Assembly (NCBI GenBank): GCA_018396675.1
Contig: JAGTQX010000010.1
Coordinates: 123,910-187,909, forward strand
DNA length: 64,000 nucleotides
Direction of reading: 5' to 3'
Source: Candidatus Bathyarchaeota archaeon
Lineage (GTDB): Archaea; Thermoproteota; Bathyarchaeia; Bathyarchaeales; Bathycorpusculaceae
Position 1 is the first letter of the stretch. The number at the start of each line of letters is the position of its first letter. The translations under genes were made by a program, and so were the position numbers. Positions 62,864 through 64,000 of this stretch are shown here, in pieces. The notes under the pieces are model-generated. The model did not search any database and was not told the DNA's origin. It worked only from the letters and a program-made list of their open reading frames with translations.

Positions 62864-63571
62864 TTAAATCTGAAGCCATTTTTTAAACTTCATTAATCCT
62901 TGATATTTTACCTTTTCAACCTTGAAAGTCTCTTCAAGGAATTTTCTTATGCTGGGAATTGAAGCTGCTGTTCTCCACAACTTCATAATCTCCATTTCTT
63001 TCTTCTCTTCATAAAACCAGGAAGGCAAATTTCCAATTTCGACCGCATCATCTAAACACAAAGCTGTTTTGGTGGCTTCAAACATAAGTGTTTGTTCAGC
63101 AAACTTTTTGAATTCAGGTTTATTGTCAAACCAAGAGAGATGCTTGTCTTTTTTAATGTTGGCGAGTCCTTGATGGCTAACTGAAAATGTTCTGATTTTG
63201 TGAATTATTATCTCTTTTATTTTTGAATCCTTTGTTAGCGATTCCCATTCCTGAAAAATTAACCATTTATCCTTCATTTTTGAAGCTATTACGTCAATTT
63301 CCTTTTCTGTAAGTGGCTGCTGGAGAACTGTTAGTAAGCCGAGGAATGTTAGTTCCCAAATATTTTTGTCTTTGCCTCTTTTGCTGCTTGGCTCTGTCCC
63401 TGCTAATTTAATAAGTCCTTTTTTTTGTAGAAATTGAAGTTGCCGAATTAGATGCCTATAGCTTTCGTCAATTTTTTTAACTATTTCCTTTTGGTAGAGT
63501 TTTTCGTTAAAAGCAAGTTCCTTTAAAATTGTGTATAGTTTTTCTTGTCGTTTTGAATAAGCTGCTAACAT
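62864..63571 (-). CDS. Winged-helix protein of an integrated element
   Basis: N-terminal HTH: KLYTILKELAFNEKLYQKEI, RHLIRQLQFLQKKGLIKLAG. The C-terminal 140 residues are helical and unrecognised (WLIFQEWESLTKDSKIKEII). Transcribed opposite to the integrase. Lysine-rich composition unlike upstream host genes suggests element origin. Possibly a regulator of element maintenance. Confidence 0.6.
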   Translation of the reverse strand: MLAAYSKRQEKLYTILKELAFNEKLYQKEIVKKIDESYRHLIRQLQFLQKKGLIKLAGTEPSSKRGKDKNIWELTFLGLLTVLQQPLTEKEIDVIASKMKDKWLIFQEWESLTKDSKIKEIIIHKIRTFSVSHQGLANIKKDKHLSWFDNKPEFKKFAEQTLMFEATKTALCLDDAVEIGNLPSWFYEEKKEMEIMKLWRTAASIPSIRKFLEETFKVEKVKYQGLMKFKKWLQI

Positions 63572-63657
63572 GATGTGACACTTTCAAATCTTATTATGTC
63601 ATAAAAAAGTTAATAAGTCTTTTTATGGAATTCATAATTTGGAGAGGTGATCTGAAA

Positions 63658-63855
63658 ATGTCACCGCTTATAAGGAAGGTGTATGAAATAAAAGGCTCGA
63701 AAATAATAGCCTTGCCGAAGTCCTGGATTGAGTGGTTTGAACGAGAAAATCAATGTAAAATAAAGGAAGTTGCTGTTGAAGTTGGCGAAGTTTTAACTAT
63801 CCAGCCGATTTTGCCGCTTAAAGCTGAGAAGGCCGTGACTAAAAGGAGTTTTTAG
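63658..63855 (+). CDS. AbrB/SpoVT-like DNA-binding protein
   Basis: ATG 63658 follows a GGAGAGGTGA site. The product MSPLIRKVYEIKGSKIIALP has the swapped-hairpin pattern (R-K-V-x5-S-K-I-I-x-L-P-K-S-W) of archaeal AbrB-type transcription factors. 65 residues. May act as element repressor or antitoxin; no toxin is visible in the window. Confidence 0.75.
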   Translation: MSPLIRKVYEIKGSKIIALPKSWIEWFERENQCKIKEVAVEVGEVLTIQPILPLKAEKAVTKRSF

Positions 63856-63871
63856 AAAATGAGGGTGGAAG

Positions 63872-64000
63872 ATGGCCATGAACGCAAGTAAGTTGCTAAA
63901 TGCTGAATATGCGGTGGGTTGCCTTCCGCCCGACCATTCTTTATGTCAATTTCTAGTTAAAATTTTTTCCTTTAAAAAGCCTAGCACGCCTGCTAGGATG
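63872..64000 (+). CDS. Partial gene at the window end, hypothetical
   Basis: ATG 63872 opens a frame that is still open at base 64000 (43 codons). The visible part is MAMNASKLLNAEYAVGCLPP then DHSLCQFLVKIFSF. GGGTGGAAG precedes the start by a few bases. It follows the AbrB-like gene by 16 bases and is likely co-transcribed. Too short to identify. Confidence 0.45.
   Translation, partial: MAMNASKLLNAEYAVGCLPPDHSLCQFLVKIFSFKKPSTPARM

Noticed and set aside
1..64000. CRISPR arrays, rRNA genes and further tRNAs
   Set aside because: No regularly spaced repeats, no rRNA-like stretches and no second T-arm consensus were seen; a covariance-model search would be needed to exclude weak RNA genes.

Overview
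The window looks like a chromosomal segment of an uncultivated archaeon, most plausibly a Bathyarchaeia-type Thermoproteota. The archaeal calls rest on ribosomal protein eL33, Hjc resolvase, membrane LonB, a spliced tRNA-His, archaeal UppS, COG1340 and DUF373 proteins, many TTG/GTG starts, and a tungsten/molybdenum formylmethanofuran dehydrogenase operon (fmdDBAC) followed by mch. The lineage is inferred from gene content and was not tested by phylogeny.

Layout. 0-4 kb: three paralogous nucleotidyltransferases and an ECF-type S component. 4.2-10.7 kb: a C1 operon made of a CitG-like protein, FmdD, B, A, C and methenyl-H4MPT cyclohydrolase, that is, part of an archaeal Wood-Ljungdahl methyl branch. 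10.7-23.7 kb: a second S-component-like protein, a coiled-coil protein coupled to a PPP phosphatase, CTP synthase, two radical SAM enzymes, two zinc alcohol dehydrogenases and membrane proteins. 23.7-28 kb: a split 2-oxoacid dehydrogenase (E2 apart from E1 alpha/beta, no E3). 28-37 kb: transglutaminase, OBG-type GTPase, UppS, MTA phosphorylase, DUF373, COG1340, Thg1-like protein, AcdB and HtpX. 37-39.3 kb: MetE-like protein, a pentameric ligand-gated channel homologue and an intron-bearing tRNA-His.

39.4-43.7 kb is the most system-like part. A PadR unit is followed by a mirrored, divergent cluster around a perfect ArsR-type palindrome: ArsR, two thioredoxin-fold proteins and a ferredoxin on one side; a third thioredoxin-fold protein, an ArsP-like permease, a zinc ribbon and a ferredoxin/zinc-ribbon fusion on the other. 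I read it as a metalloid-responsive redox and efflux module.

43.8-60.2 kb: Mrp/NBP35, CoA-binding protein, MFS transporter, a dtxR-feoA-feoB iron operon with its operator, a frameshifted DUF3795 gene, LonB, Hjc, eL33, an aminomutase-like class III aminotransferase, MobA (which fits the molybdopterin need of Fmd) and a MinD-like ATPase with a winged-helix partner. A perfect 34-bp repeat occurs at 51.5 and 55.3 kb in opposite orientation.

60.4-64 kb: tyrosine recombinase, small membrane and charged proteins, winged-helix regulators and an AbrB-like protein. This is probably the left part of an integrated element that runs off the window.
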